The position numbers and the translations under genes were made by a program. From Hormoscilla sp. GUM202 (GTDB lineage Bacteria; Cyanobacteriota; Cyanobacteriia; Cyanobacteriales; Desertifilaceae): 64,000 nucleotides of DNA. The stretch spans positions 62,001 through 126,000 of the forward strand of contig RFFC02000002.1 in NCBI GenBank assembly GCA_005518205.2, given 5' to 3'. The notes beneath the pieces were generated by a model. It searched no databases, was not told the origin of the DNA, and saw nothing but the letters and a program-made list of their open reading frames with translations. This document shows positions 1 to 9,770 of the stretch, one piece after another. Each line of letters opens with the position of its first letter. Position 1 is the first letter of the stretch.

Positions 1-41
1 TCGTGTGGAAATCACTCCCCACCAACATATTGAGCAACTTC
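1..41. mobile_element. Terminal piece of an IS66-type element, cut by the window edge
   Basis: These 41 bases are the exact reverse complement of the left end of the complete IS66-type element at 47894-49918, so they are the end of a second copy whose body lies outside the window. The element end is at 41, and the next eight bases (TCGAGATC, 42-49) would be the target duplication, with the partner copy off-window. The insertion lies 32 bp past the stop codon of the helicase gene at 74-1438. Identity with the other copy is seen directly; the TSD is inferred. Confidence 0.85.
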
Positions 42-73
42 TCGAGATCGACTGTCTCTATTGCGGCGAGCAG

Positions 74-1438
74 TCACCCGCGTCGGCGCTGGGAGGTGCG
101 TTCTTCCGCCGTGTTTTCGGCCACAACTTCATATAAAATCGCCTGTTTATTGTCGAACGAACCTTTGCGCAAAACCCTTCCCAAACGCTGAATATATTCT
201 CGCTGGGATCCCGTACCCGATAAAATAATGGCGATCCTGGCGTCGGGAACATCAACACCTTCATTCAAAACATGGGAAGCTACCAGGGTTTTGTATTCTC
301 CCTGGCGAAAGCGAGTTAAGATTTCGTGGCGTTCTTTGACAGGAGTGTGATGGGTAATGGCGGGAATGAGTAATTCCTGAGAAATGCGATAAACAGCGGC
401 GTTATCAGCAGTAAAAATTAGGATACGTTCTGTAAAATGCTGGGCGAGTAAGTCCGTTAGCAACCGCATTTTTGCATCAGTACCCAGGGCAATTTCCTTG
501 GCTTTCCGATGCGCTAACATGGCTCTACGTCCCTTTACAGAACGACAACTGGCTTGCACGAACATCTGCCAACCTTTGATGCTACCTAGGAAAATGTTCG
601 CTTGTTGGAGAAAGTCGTTGCGTAGGGCGATCGCCCTATTATAACGATCGCGCTCTTGTTTGGACAACTTCACCTTGATCTGCACCACCTGATGTGAGGC
701 GAGGCAGGTGCCCTGCAAGTCTTCAACAGTTTTATGATATACTATTTTTCCCAGCAGACTTGTCAGATCCCGATCGCGTCCATCCGATCGATCGGGAGTA
801 GCAGTCAACCCCAGGCGATAGGGAGCAATAGTATATTCAGCGATCGCGCGACTAAACTCCGTAGGCAAGTGATGACATTCATCGCAGATCAACAGAGCAT
901 ACTTAGCTCCCAGGGCCTCGGCATGAATAGCCGCACTATCGTAAGTAGCCACTAAAATGGGGGTTCTGTCTCGGGAACCGCCGCCCAGTAACCCGACTTC
1001 AGCATCTGGAAAAGCCGCCTTCAGGTGAGCATACCATTGATGCATCAAATCTAGGGTAGGCACGACAATCAGGGTAGTGCGAGGAGTCGCTTGCATGGCC
1101 AGTTGGGCCAGATAAGTCTTCCCCGCCGCCGTGGGTAACACCACCACCCCTTGACGCTTGGCCTGCTTCCAAGCTGCCAGTGCTTCTTGCTGATGGGGGT
1201 AAGGTTCTATTCCCACAGCCCGAACCAGTTCCACTGGATGAAAATCCTTGGCCTCATCGATAAAATTCGCCCCTTCCGCCTGCAACGCTTCCACCAGCGG
1301 GCGGTAGTGAAGGCCCAAAATGCGGAACTTCTCGATCCTGTCATCCCAGGTAGCATAATCTATCCAGGCTTTCCCCCTGGGTGGTGGATGCAGGATTAAC
1401 GTGCCGCGATCGAATGATAAAGTCGGGGTGCGAGCCAT
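74..1438 (-). CDS. XPB/Rad25-like DEAD/DEAH-box helicase
   Basis: Superfamily 2 helicase of the XPB-like group common in cyanobacteria, 454 residues, predicted cytoplasmic ATP-dependent DNA helicase/translocase. Motifs appear in order: Walker A (LPTAAGKTYLAQ, about residue 100), the DECH box (LLICDECHHLP), the SAT-like motif (LGLTATPDR), motif IV (LIFTADN), and motifs V/VI (NEGVDVP, then QRLGRVLRKG) near the C-terminus. Both RecA-like lobes are therefore complete. The frame ends in ERTSQRRRG, 32 bp before an IS66-type element end, so any native C-terminal extension or terminator has been cut away. I cannot tell whether the stop is native or a late frameshift. It is read away from the giant protein gene at 1756-6492 and appears monocistronic. 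Confidence 0.85.
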   Translation of the reverse strand: MARTPTLSFDRGTLILHPPPRGKAWIDYATWDDRIEKFRILGLHYRPLVEALQAEGANFIDEAKDFHPVELVRAVGIEPYPHQQEALAAWKQAKRQGVVVLPTAAGKTYLAQLAMQATPRTTLIVVPTLDLMHQWYAHLKAAFPDAEVGLLGGGSRDRTPILVATYDSAAIHAEALGAKYALLICDECHHLPTEFSRAIAEYTIAPYRLGLTATPDRSDGRDRDLTSLLGKIVYHKTVEDLQGTCLASHQVVQIKVKLSKQERDRYNRAIALRNDFLQQANIFLGSIKGWQMFVQASCRSVKGRRAMLAHRKAKEIALGTDAKMRLLTDLLAQHFTERILIFTADNAAVYRISQELLIPAITHHTPVKERHEILTRFRQGEYKTLVASHVLNEGVDVPDARIAIILSGTGSQREYIQRLGRVLRKGSFDNKQAILYEVVAENTAEERTSQRRRG

Positions 1439-1536
1439 CGCTAGTGAGTGTCAGTGATTAGTAATCGTAAAATCGGTTATCTGGAATTATTTATAGATAG
1501 CCGGGTGCATTGATGATGCGTACACCGTAGCCCCTG

Positions 1537-1581
1537 CACGCTCCAGGCCCCTTCCGCTGCGAGGAGGGGGCCTGGAGCGTG
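1537..1581. repeat. Large palindrome, 15-bp perfect stem
   Basis: CACGCTCCAGGCCCC (1537-1551) pairs perfectly with 1567-1581 around a 15-nt loop. A partial relative (GCACGCTCCGGGCCCC) lies near 44498 inside the pilin remnant, so this is a dispersed repeat and not a gene-specific terminator. It lies in the 317-bp gap between the helicase and the cadherin-like gene, which holds nothing else except the palindromes listed at 1608 and 1667. Confidence 0.8.
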
Positions 1582-1607
1582 GGCTTTGTTCCTGTAGCCG
1601 GACCCCT

Positions 1608-1633
1608 CGTTCCCTGGCTCCCGCCTGGGAACG
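1608..1633. repeat. Dispersed palindrome of the CGTTCCC...GGGAACG family
   Basis: CGTTCCCTGGCTCCCGCC followed by TGGGAACG forms an imperfect hairpin. Relatives occur at 22158-22183, about 32430-32525, 32651-32679 and 44922-44946. These are short intergenic repetitive palindromes; none encodes protein. Confidence 0.75.
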
Positions 1634-1666
1634 GGTTCGGGCGGCGAGGCCTCCTAACATATAAAC

Positions 1667-1700
1667 AAACCGGTTTCTGCTGCTACACAGAAACCGGTTT
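1667..1700 (-). terminator. Hairpin downstream of the 1578-aa protein gene
   Basis: AAACCGGTTTCTG (1667-1679) is perfectly complementary to 1688-1700 around an 8-nt loop. It lies 56 bp past the stop codon of the minus-strand gene at 1756. There is no strong U-tract, so termination function is inferred from position and stem strength. A similar AAACCCGGTTTAT hairpin lies after the Kef-type gene at 32566-32611. Confidence 0.55.
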
Positions 1701-1755
1701 TACCTAAGGCTGAAGCTCAACTACGAGCCGATCGTAGATCGAGCAGCCAGTCTAA

Positions 1756-4700
1756 TTATGAACCGAATTGGATCGCCCTCATGATCTCGTCTTCGTCGGT
1801 TATTTCTGGGTCTGTCAGGATGTTCAGGTTGAAAGACATGTCCGCGATCGTCAGATTAAACAAGGCACTACCGCCGGACCTCGTCACCGATACACCAGTG
1901 GAATTATCTTGGAAAGCAAGCCTGATAGTATCCTCCTCAGTAAAGTCCAAAATAAAATCTTGCTCACTCATGGTGCTGTCAGAGTCGGCCAGGAAGTGGA
2001 ATTCATCAGCACCTGCACCTCCGGTCAATTCATCGGGGCCGCCCCCGCCAATGAGGGTGTCATTACCGCTTCCACCATTCAATTCATCCTTAGTAGCTGT
2101 GCCATTGCTGCCAACGATGACGTTCGGATAGTCATTGCCAGTTATTTCACGAGGGGTGTTAGCGTCATCAGCAAACACCCTGACAGTCACCATTGCTGTG
2201 TCCATACCTTCGTTACCATCGCCGATGGTGTAAGTGAAGGTCTCTGTCCCAGCAGTGGCGTTGGCAGTATAGATGATCTGGTCATCGTTGATGACGGCGT
2301 TGCCATTAGTTGGGCTGCTGACGCCAGTGATACTCAGAGTATCGCCATTTGGGTCGGAGTCGTTTAGCAACACCGGAATGGTGATCATTTGACTCATGAT
2401 GGCGATCGCATAATCATCGTTGGCCATCGGGGGTTGAGGGCCACCGACTGTCACCGTGACAGTGCTCGTGGCCGTATTTCCGGCTAGATCGCTGATGGTG
2501 TAAGTGAAGCGGTCATTAGTAGCGGTGGCACCAGTAGCCGCCGACTCATGCGGGCTGTAGATGACATTACCGCTCCTTAAGGACACTGTACCCGCAGCCA
2601 TAGCGTTAGTTTGGCTTCCTACGCCAGTAACTGAGAGGGTATCGCCAGTATTTGGATCATTATCGTTGTCCAGAACATTGATTGTAGTAGTTGCCACCAA
2701 GGAGGTACTGTCAGGAGCCGCAGTCGGTGCATTATTGTCCAGCACCGTCACGTTCACTGTTGCCGAGTCCATGCTGCCCCGATCGTCTTGGATGGTGTAG
2801 GTGAAGCTATCGTTACCAGTGAATGTGCTAGCGGGAGTGTAGAGCACCATGTCATCGCTGATGGCGACAGTGCCATTTGTGGCCCCGCCCACGCCAGTCA
2901 TCGAAAAAGTGTCATTAGATGAATCTGGATCGGAGACGTTTTGCAGAACATCGATCATTACCGGAATCGCCTCAATCGCAGTTGCCATGACATTATCAGC
3001 GACTGGGGGCTGGTTCCCTCCTACCCTCACATCCACTGTTGCTGATGCCGTTCCTCCAAAACCGTCGGTGACGCTGTAGGTAAAGCGGTCTACCCCCACG
3101 AAGTCGGGGTTGGGAACGTACATGACATTGTTGCCATTCTGCTCGGCATCCCCGTTGATTGGTTTGCTCAGGCCCACCAGTTGCAGGATGTCAGTGGGAC
3201 TATCTGGATCTTTGTCATTCTCCAGAACCATTACCGTAGCAGTTCCTCCCTCTTGGATGGTGGTAGTGTCATTCTCAGGCTCCGGTGCTTGGCTGGGTTC
3301 GATTTTCACCATGACTGTGGCAGAATCTGTACCTGTACCATCAGCAATGCTGTAGGTGAAGGTATCCGTTCCCATAAAGGTATCCGTTCCCGCAGTGTAG
3401 ATCACCTGACCTGAATCGACGGTGGCCGTACCGCCGTTAGCAGGAGTACCAACGCCGACGATTGAGAACGTATCGTCTTCCGGGTCCCTGTCGTTGTCCG
3501 TCAGTGCCGAGAGGGTTGTAGTCCTGTTGACGATCGTGACAGAATCAGCCTCAGCTATTGGAGGCTGAGGACCCCCGACCGTCACCGAGACAGTGCTCGT
3601 GGCCGTATTTCCGCTCAGATCGCTAACCGTGTAAGTGAAGCTGTCAGTGGCCGTGAAGTTCTCCGTGCTCCCGCTGGATGTGTATATCACCTGACCATCA
3701 GTCAAAGCAACATTCCCCGCATCATCGTTGGTTTGACTTCCTACGCCAGTAACAGAGAGGATGTCACCCATATTGGCATCCGTATCGTTGCTAAGAACGT
3801 CGATGGTAGAAGAACCTGTCGGCAGGGCCGTTGCAGTGTCAGGCATCGGAGTCGGTCCATCATTCGCTACTACTGTCACATGTACTGTCGCCGAGACAGT
3901 AGCCCCGCTTGTGCCATCACCATCAGTGACGCTGTAGACGAAGCTGTCAGTACCAGTGAAGGTCGTATTGGTTGTGGTGTAGATCACCACATCATCATCA
4001 GATATAGTCGGCGTACCATTGTCATGGATAGTGACCGTACCATTTGCCGCCCCGCCCACGCCAGTAATCGAAAGGGTGCCACCATTTGGAGATGAATCTG
4101 GATCAGAGTCATTGTTCAGAACATCGATCGTTACCGGAATCGCCACAACCGCAGTAGTCGTATCATTGTCAGCATCTGGGGGCTGGTTACCACCGATCGT
4201 CAAAGTGACAGTAGCACTGTCCGCAACGCCAACTGAGTCTTGGATGGTGTAGGTGAAGCTATCCGTGCCTATGAAGCTCGGACCCAAGTTTGGATTAGGG
4301 GTGTAGATCGCTTCGCCATCCGTGACCGTGACGCTGCCAAAGGGAGAAATAGCATTCCCGCTCACGCCAGTAATCGAAAAACCGTCACTCGCATTCGGAT
4401 CGGAGTCATTGTCCAAAACATCGACCGTCGAAGAACCCCTTAATGGAATAGTCTCAGTATCGTTAACCGCTACGGGTGGCAGGTTTTCGCTGACTGTTAC
4501 AACCACATGAGCCGAGTCACTACTACCCTGACCATCGGTAATGCTGTAGGTGAAGATTTCTGTCCCCACAAAGGTTGAGTCGGGCGTGTAGACTATCCGG
4601 TCATCAGTGGTGTTGGCAGTGCCATTGTTATTTATGCTAGCGCTGCCGTTGGCGGGATCGCTGACACTAGTAATTGACAGGGTGCCACCATCCATATCCC

Positions 4701-6492
4701 TGTCATTGACCAGAACGGGGATCGTGACAGCAAATCCCCGCAAGGTCATGGTCGTGTCATTTTCAGCCCTAGGTGGCTGCGGGCCACCGAGATTCAAGGT
4801 GACCATTGCTGTGGAAGTCGCCCCAGTTGCATCCTGGATGGTATAGGTAAAGCGATCGGTACCAGTGAAGTTCTCACCTAAGTTCTGATTTGGAGTATAG
4901 ATCGCGTTGCCATTGACGACTGAGAGAGCGCCCAGACTTGGAGAATTGCCCCCTGCACCAGTAACAGAAAGCCTGTCACCTCTCGTTATATTCGGGTCGG
5001 AGTCGTTGGACAGCACGTTGATGGTGGAAGTGCCTGTTATCGGGATGGTCTCATTGTCATTAGCAGCCGTCGGTCCCTGGTTGGCTATCACCGTTACGCT
5101 GACTGTGGCTGAGTTATTACCTCCTTGACTATCGGTGATGCTGTAGGTGAAGCTGTCTGTGCCACTGAAAGTTGCCTCTGGCGTGTATACTATCTCGTTG
5201 CCACTGAGGCTGAGGGTACCTCCATTTGGGGTTTCGGTGCCGATGGATGGTATGGAAAGGCTATCTCCATCTGGGTCAGTATCGTTAGCTAGCACGTCGA
5301 TAGTGACATCAGTTGCTGAAGTCGTGACTGCACTGTCATCCGCTGCTACTGGAGGTTGGGGACCGCCCACTGTCACGGTCACCCTGGATGATACTACCCC
5401 CTCGTTCCCGTCATCGATCGTATAGAAAAATGTATCTACACCCGCGAATGCGCTTCCTGCTGGATTCCTGCCTGGGGTGTATATCACCTGGTCTCCACTA
5501 ATCTCCGCGCTACCATTGAGAGGGTCGCTGATACCTACAATACTCAATCGATCGCCATTCGGGTCGCTGTCGTTCTCTAGCACTGAGATCGAGGCCGTCC
5601 CTTCTACTGGGATCGTGGTCATGTCTGGGGCCGCGATCGGGTGTTGGTTTTCCCCCACCGTCACGTTCACCGTCGCCTGGTCCGTACCGCCATTGTTGTC
5701 AGTTATGGTGTAAGAGAAGCTGTCCGTGCCAGCGAATGTCGCTTCATTGGGGGTATATACTACCTGGGAGTCAACAATCCTCACAGTGCCGTTGGCACCA
5801 TCGCTGACGCTAGCGATCGAGAGAGTGTCGCCATCGGGATCGGTGTCATTTGCCAACACGTCGATACTGTTGGCAATACCCGCGATCGCCTCTACCGTAT
5901 CCGCCACTGCATCAGGAGGCTGGTTGCCACCGACCGTCACCGTTACCGAGGCTGTTCCTGTCTCACCACGACTGTCAGTTATCGTGTAGATAAAGCTGTC
6001 TACCCCTGAGAATGTTGACTCTGTGGGGTTGTAGACCAAAGTATCGTCACTAATTTCCACAGTCCCGTTTGCTGGACTGGTTACGCCAGTGATTGAGAAG
6101 GAATCTCCATCCGCATCCGAGTCATTGGCCAAAACTGGGATTACTGCTGTCCCACCCTCTGCGATCGTCGTCGAGTCTGGTACTGCCTCCGGGGGACTGG
6201 CAAAGATAAAGTTATCTTCACTCAGCTGTCCGCGAGTGATTCCGGCCAGAGTGAGAGTGAATAATGGAGTCTGAAACCTCACCCCGCCAATTATTGGGAT
6301 TGCTGCTTCTAGCATCTGTGCAGCGGTCAGTCCTGGAAATTCTCTAAGATCCAGAGCGTCTGACGTTTCAAACCCGATCGCCAGGTAATTAGTTGCTGGT
6401 TCGTCGCTCCGAACTATCCGCACTATATCGTCTTCAGCTAAGGTATCTAGCAGATTTAAGGGTTCCTCTGCTGTGAGATTCAAAGTTGCCAT
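1756..6492 (-). CDS. Giant cadherin-like repeat protein with C-terminal RTX repeats
   Basis: A 1578-residue repetitive protein, probably secreted by a type I system and acting as a surface adhesin or sheath protein. After a unique N-terminal region of about 100 residues I count 14 tandem bacterial cadherin-like (tandem-95/VCBS type) units of 90-110 residues. Each opens with a PPxAxxD motif, then VLxNDxDPxGD, then FxYTIxD. Residues from about 1430 carry RTX nonapeptides (GGSGNDTLIGG, GGAGADEF), which bind calcium. The tail ends in EDEIMRAIQFGS, closely matching the tail of the neighbouring 1027-aa protein. No classical signal peptide is visible, as expected for type I export; no ABC/HlyD exporter genes are in the window. 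Repeat 12 has VLQNVSD instead of VLxNDxD, a degenerate calcium-ligand motif. No exact function can be assigned. Confidence 0.85.
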   Translation of the reverse strand: MATLNLTAEEPLNLLDTLAEDDIVRIVRSDEPATNYLAIGFETSDALDLREFPGLTAAQMLEAAIPIIGGVRFQTPLFTLTLAGITRGQLSEDNFIFASPPEAVPDSTTIAEGGTAVIPVLANDSDADGDSFSITGVTSPANGTVEISDDTLVYNPTESTFSGVDSFIYTITDSRGETGTASVTVTVGGNQPPDAVADTVEAIAGIANSIDVLANDTDPDGDTLSIASVSDGANGTVRIVDSQVVYTPNEATFAGTDSFSYTITDNNGGTDQATVNVTVGENQHPIAAPDMTTIPVEGTASISVLENDSDPNGDRLSIVGISDPLNGSAEISGDQVIYTPGRNPAGSAFAGVDTFFYTIDDGNEGVVSSRVTVTVGGPQPPVAADDSAVTTSATDVTIDVLANDTDPDGDSLSIPSIGTETPNGGTLSLSGNEIVYTPEATFSGTDSFTYSITDSQGGNNSATVSVTVIANQGPTAANDNETIPITGTSTINVLSNDSDPNITRGDRLSVTGAGGNSPSLGALSVVNGNAIYTPNQNLGENFTGTDRFTYTIQDATGATSTAMVTLNLGGPQPPRAENDTTMTLRGFAVTIPVLVNDRDMDGGTLSITSVSDPANGSASINNNGTANTTDDRIVYTPDSTFVGTEIFTYSITDGQGSSDSAHVVVTVSENLPPVAVNDTETIPLRGSSTVDVLDNDSDPNASDGFSITGVSGNAISPFGSVTVTDGEAIYTPNPNLGPSFIGTDSFTYTIQDSVGVADSATVTLTIGGNQPPDADNDTTTAVVAIPVTIDVLNNDSDPDSSPNGGTLSITGVGGAANGTVTIHDNGTPTISDDDVVIYTTTNTTFTGTDSFVYSVTDGDGTSGATVSATVHVTVVANDGPTPMPDTATALPTGSSTIDVLSNDTDANMGDILSVTGVGSQTNDDAGNVALTDGQVIYTSSGSTENFTATDSFTYTVSDLSGNTATSTVSVTVGGPQPPIAEADSVTIVNRTTTLSALTDNDRDPEDDTFSIVGVGTPANGGTATVDSGQVIYTAGTDTFMGTDTFTYSIADGTGTDSATVMVKIEPSQAPEPENDTTTIQEGGTATVMVLENDKDPDSPTDILQLVGLSKPINGDAEQNGNNVMYVPNPDFVGVDRFTYSVTDGFGGTASATVDVRVGGNQPPVADNVMATAIEAIPVMIDVLQNVSDPDSSNDTFSMTGVGGATNGTVAISDDMVLYTPASTFTGNDSFTYTIQDDRGSMDSATVNVTVLDNNAPTAAPDSTSLVATTTINVLDNDNDPNTGDTLSVTGVGSQTNAMAAGTVSLRSGNVIYSPHESAATGATATNDRFTYTISDLAGNTATSTVTVTVGGPQPPMANDDYAIAIMSQMITIPVLLNDSDPNGDTLSITGVSSPTNGNAVINDDQIIYTANATAGTETFTYTIGDGNEGMDTAMVTVRVFADDANTPREITGNDYPNVIVGSNGTATKDELNGGSGNDTLIGGGGPDELTGGAGADEFHFLADSDSTMSEQDFILDFTEEDTIRLAFQDNSTGVSVTRSGGSALFNLTIADMSFNLNILTDPEITDEDEIMRAIQFGS

Positions 6493-6686
6493 GTTTTTGT
6501 TAACTCGCTAACTGCAATATCTCTTAGATGCATAAGTAATGCATCTTTTTGATTGCCATTTTTTTACTTATCTACCGAACACCGGTCATCTGCCACCAAC
6601 TTTTCTGGGGCCTTCAAAGGGGGTTTAACCCCTTTGCTTCCCCATTTTAAGACCCATGACTCCCTCTGTGCAGAGTCGGTTCTCAA

Positions 6687-9600
6687 CTATACAGTTCCGA
6701 ATTCAATACTATCACGGATTTCATCCTCAGTTGTCTGCTCTAAACCGCTCCTCACACTTAAGCCGATCACAAAATTTTCAGGCATAAAATCAGGCTCTGT
6801 ATTAGCATTGTTCAGACCTATTGTAAAGAACCCCGGAACGCCGAAAGTTCCAATTGCAACATCACCCTGGACAACCTGCGTTCCAGGAGATACCTCAAAA
6901 TCAAGCAGAATCCTATCCATTCTCGGGTCAAAATTAATAATCGTATCTCCCGCCATGGTAGTCGTTTCCAAGCTCCCGTATACGAATGTATCGGCCCCTT
7001 CGCCTCCATCCAAAATTTTCGGACCCACTCCGCTAATGATGATGTCATCGCCGGCATCGCCATTGATCCTTTGCGACTCAAGATTATCGCCACCCCGATC
7101 GCTAGCAATCAGCAGGTCATTACTGTCTGTCCCATTCAAAGCATCGTCATCTGGCTCAAAATTTATCGTCACCATTGCCGCAGATGTCTCACCCTGGCTA
7201 TCAGTAATCGTATACAGGAAGCTGTCAGTATCGCCAGTGAAAGTTGAACTTGGCGTGTATTGCACCTGCTGGTTATCGTTAACGATCGTAACAGTGCCGC
7301 CGTTCTCGGGAGTGCTAATGCTCTCTACGGTAATTGTATCACCAGCGTTGGGGTCTGAATCATTAAGCAGAACTGGGATGGTCAAGGTCTGTAGATCCTG
7401 ATTAACCATGACCATGACCTGGTCATCCTCCGCGATCGGGGGTTGATTATCCGGTTCCACTGTCACTGTTACCGTTGCCGTGTCCGTCAACTCACCGTCC
7501 GAGAGCGTGTAGGTGAAGCTATCCGTTACTAGCGCATCTACTGCGGGCGGCGTATAGATCACTGTCTCTCCATCCAGGCTAACTGCCCCGCCTGCTGTCG
7601 TTTCTGACAGTCCCGCGATCGCCAGCGGCGCGTTCTCCGGATCTGAGTCATTATCCAGAACCGCGATCGTCGCTGGTGTTCCTTCTGTAGCTGTCGCTGT
7701 GTCATCCTCCGCGATCGGGGGTTGATTATCCGGTTCCACTGTCACCGTTACCGTTGCCGTGTCCGTCAACTCACCGTCCGAGAGCGTGTAGGTGAAGCTA
7801 TCCGTTACTAGCGGATCTACTGCGGGCGGCGTATATATCACTGTCTCTCCATCCAGGCTAACTGCCCCGCCTGCTGTCGTTTCTGACAGTCCCGCGATCG
7901 CCAGCGGCGCGTTCTCCGGATCTGAGTCATTATCCAGAACCGCGATCGTCGCTGGTGTTCCTTCTGTAGCTGTCGCTGTGTCATCCTCCGCGATCGGGGC
8001 TTCGTTAGGTACTGGCTCAACCGTGACAGTAACTGTAGCAGTGTCTGTCAACTCGCCATCACTGATGGTGTATGTGAAGCTGTCAGTACCTGTGAAACCA
8101 GAAGCGGAAGTATAGACCAGAAAGTCATCTGTTAAGTCCAAGAATGTGCCGTTGCGATCGAGTGTTATAATACCACTCTCTGTTGTTGAGGTTGGGAAGT
8201 CTGTCAGGGATATCTCGTCACCATTCGGGTCAGAGTCGTTGTCCAGCACCACGATCGGTGTTGCAATTCCCTCAGTAGCGACGATTGAGTCCTCCACCGC
8301 TGATGGCGGTTCGTTACCCGGTTCTACTATCACTGTCACTGTCGCCGTGTCCATCAAATCCCCATCGCTGATGGTGTAGGTGAAGCTGTCCGTCGTCGTT
8401 TCGGACAGTTCTGCTAGTTCATAGACCAGAACATCATCATCAATGTCGAGCGTTGCGCCCAACTCTGTCGTTGCTGGTGCTCCCGCGATCGACAGCGGGT
8501 CGCCATTGATGTCAAAGTCATTGTCCAGCACGGATATGGTCGCTGCTATTCCTTCTGTGGTGGTGGCTTCGTCATTCGTTGCCACCGGGGCTACATTTCT
8601 CCTTTCTACTGTCACCGTCACCGCTGCCGTGTCGGTCAATGACCCATCACTGATGGTGTAGGTATAGCTTTCGGTTCCGGTGAAATCTGCGGCTGCGGTA
8701 TACACTAGGGTATCATCTGTCGGGTCAAATGGGGTACCGCTGTTGTCGATGGTAACTGTTCCACCTTCTGTTGTCTGGGGAAAACCGACTATAGAGATCT
8801 CGTCGTTATCTGGGTCCGAGTCGTTCCCTAGGACATTGATTGTTACTGCTTCTCCTGCGATCGCTAAGGTCGAGTCATCTATTGCGGTTGGTTCGTTCCC
8901 TTCTACCGGCACTATTGGTCCTATTGGCGGGCGATCGGGCGTTTCTGGCAATACTGGATCTGAGATTGTTGGTTTTTGCTGCTGTCCCGTTGGCAGAGTC
9001 GGCGCTATAACGAAATTCGCTGCATTGTCCAGTTGGTCCAGGGTCACTTGTTGCACTACGGCTAAATACGATCCTGTCTCTGAGTGGACGATCGCTATTC
9101 CTTCTGTGACTTCCTCGAACTCCAGATCCTCAAAAGTTAAGCCGCCATCTAGACCGATCGAGTCTTCGTCTAACATAAAATCTGCGAATAGGTCTGCATC
9201 CGTGACTTCATCCCCTTCGCTGGTGCCATCACCTATAACCGCCACCACAAATATATCCGAGCCGTCCCCACCAGTTACGGTATCTGATCCTAGGTCTCCA
9301 AACAGCGAGTCATTCCCTTCGCCACCGTATAGGCTGTCATTGCCTTTACCTCCAAACAGGATATCATTGCCTAGGTCTCCAAATAGGCTGTCATTTTCCT
9401 GGCCTCCAAACAGCCAGTCATTCCCTCGGCCACCGTAGAGGATGTCGCTGCCTAAGTTGCCCCAGAGAGAGTCATCGTCCTGTTGACCCCATAGGCTGTC
9501 ATTGCCTCGACCACCAAAAAGGCTATCGCTACCCTGGTCTCCAGATAGGCTGTCCTCATCTTGGTTGCCATACAGGATGTCGTTGTCCATGCCGCCGAAT

Positions 9601-9770
9601 AGGATGTCGTTCCCTTCGTCTCCTACCAGCTGGTCATTACCTTGGTTCCCCTGTATATTGTCATCACCCTCCATACCACCTAAGGTGTCATTCCCCTCCA
9701 AGCCACGGATTATGTCTGGGTCTGGGGTGCCCTGGAGAAATTCAAAGCCAGCTGTGCCTGTTAATGCCAT
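6687..9770 (-). CDS. RTX/cadherin-like repeat protein, N-terminal RTX block
   Basis: A 1027-residue relative of its downstream neighbour with reversed architecture. The RTX block comes first (roughly residues 10-170, repeated GGxGNDxLxG units), then a linker, then six cadherin-like units from about residue 290 to 860 (PPIAEDDTATATEGTP and similar), then a C-terminal domain with one further RTX-like motif (DGGEGADTFVYG). Units 4 and 5 are almost identical, reflecting a 279-bp in-frame duplication at 7432-7989. The last residues, TTEDEIRDSIEFGTV, resemble the tail of the 1578-aa protein and may be the secretion signal. The 194-bp gap to the next gene holds a small palindrome (6526-6546). The two genes share orientation and may be co-transcribed. 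Likely extracellular and calcium-binding; ligand unknown. Confidence 0.85.
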   Translation of the reverse strand: MALTGTAGFEFLQGTPDPDIIRGLEGNDTLGGMEGDDNIQGNQGNDQLVGDEGNDILFGGMDNDILYGNQDEDSLSGDQGSDSLFGGRGNDSLWGQQDDDSLWGNLGSDILYGGRGNDWLFGGQENDSLFGDLGNDILFGGKGNDSLYGGEGNDSLFGDLGSDTVTGGDGSDIFVVAVIGDGTSEGDEVTDADLFADFMLDEDSIGLDGGLTFEDLEFEEVTEGIAIVHSETGSYLAVVQQVTLDQLDNAANFVIAPTLPTGQQQKPTISDPVLPETPDRPPIGPIVPVEGNEPTAIDDSTLAIAGEAVTINVLGNDSDPDNDEISIVGFPQTTEGGTVTIDNSGTPFDPTDDTLVYTAAADFTGTESYTYTISDGSLTDTAAVTVTVERRNVAPVATNDEATTTEGIAATISVLDNDFDINGDPLSIAGAPATTELGATLDIDDDVLVYELAELSETTTDSFTYTISDGDLMDTATVTVIVEPGNEPPSAVEDSIVATEGIATPIVVLDNDSDPNGDEISLTDFPTSTTESGIITLDRNGTFLDLTDDFLVYTSASGFTGTDSFTYTISDGELTDTATVTVTVEPVPNEAPIAEDDTATATEGTPATIAVLDNDSDPENAPLAIAGLSETTAGGAVSLDGETVIYTPPAVDPLVTDSFTYTLSDGELTDTATVTVTVEPDNQPPIAEDDTATATEGTPATIAVLDNDSDPENAPLAIAGLSETTAGGAVSLDGETVIYTPPAVDALVTDSFTYTLSDGELTDTATVTVTVEPDNQPPIAEDDQVMVMVNQDLQTLTIPVLLNDSDPNAGDTITVESISTPENGGTVTIVNDNQQVQYTPSSTFTGDTDSFLYTITDSQGETSAAMVTINFEPDDDALNGTDSNDLLIASDRGGDNLESQRINGDAGDDIIISGVGPKILDGGEGADTFVYGSLETTTMAGDTIINFDPRMDRILLDFEVSPGTQVVQGDVAIGTFGVPGFFTIGLNNANTEPDFMPENFVIGLSVRSGLEQTTEDEIRDSIEFGTV
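7432..7989 (-). repeat. Recent 279-bp tandem duplication inside the RTX/cadherin gene
   Basis: Two consecutive 279-bp (93-codon) units are nearly identical; by eye I find three base differences (for example GCGCATC versus GCGGATC in the middle of each unit). Each encodes one cadherin-like domain. The period was confirmed by GGTTGATTATCCGG starting at 7441 and again at 7720. Confidence 0.9.
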
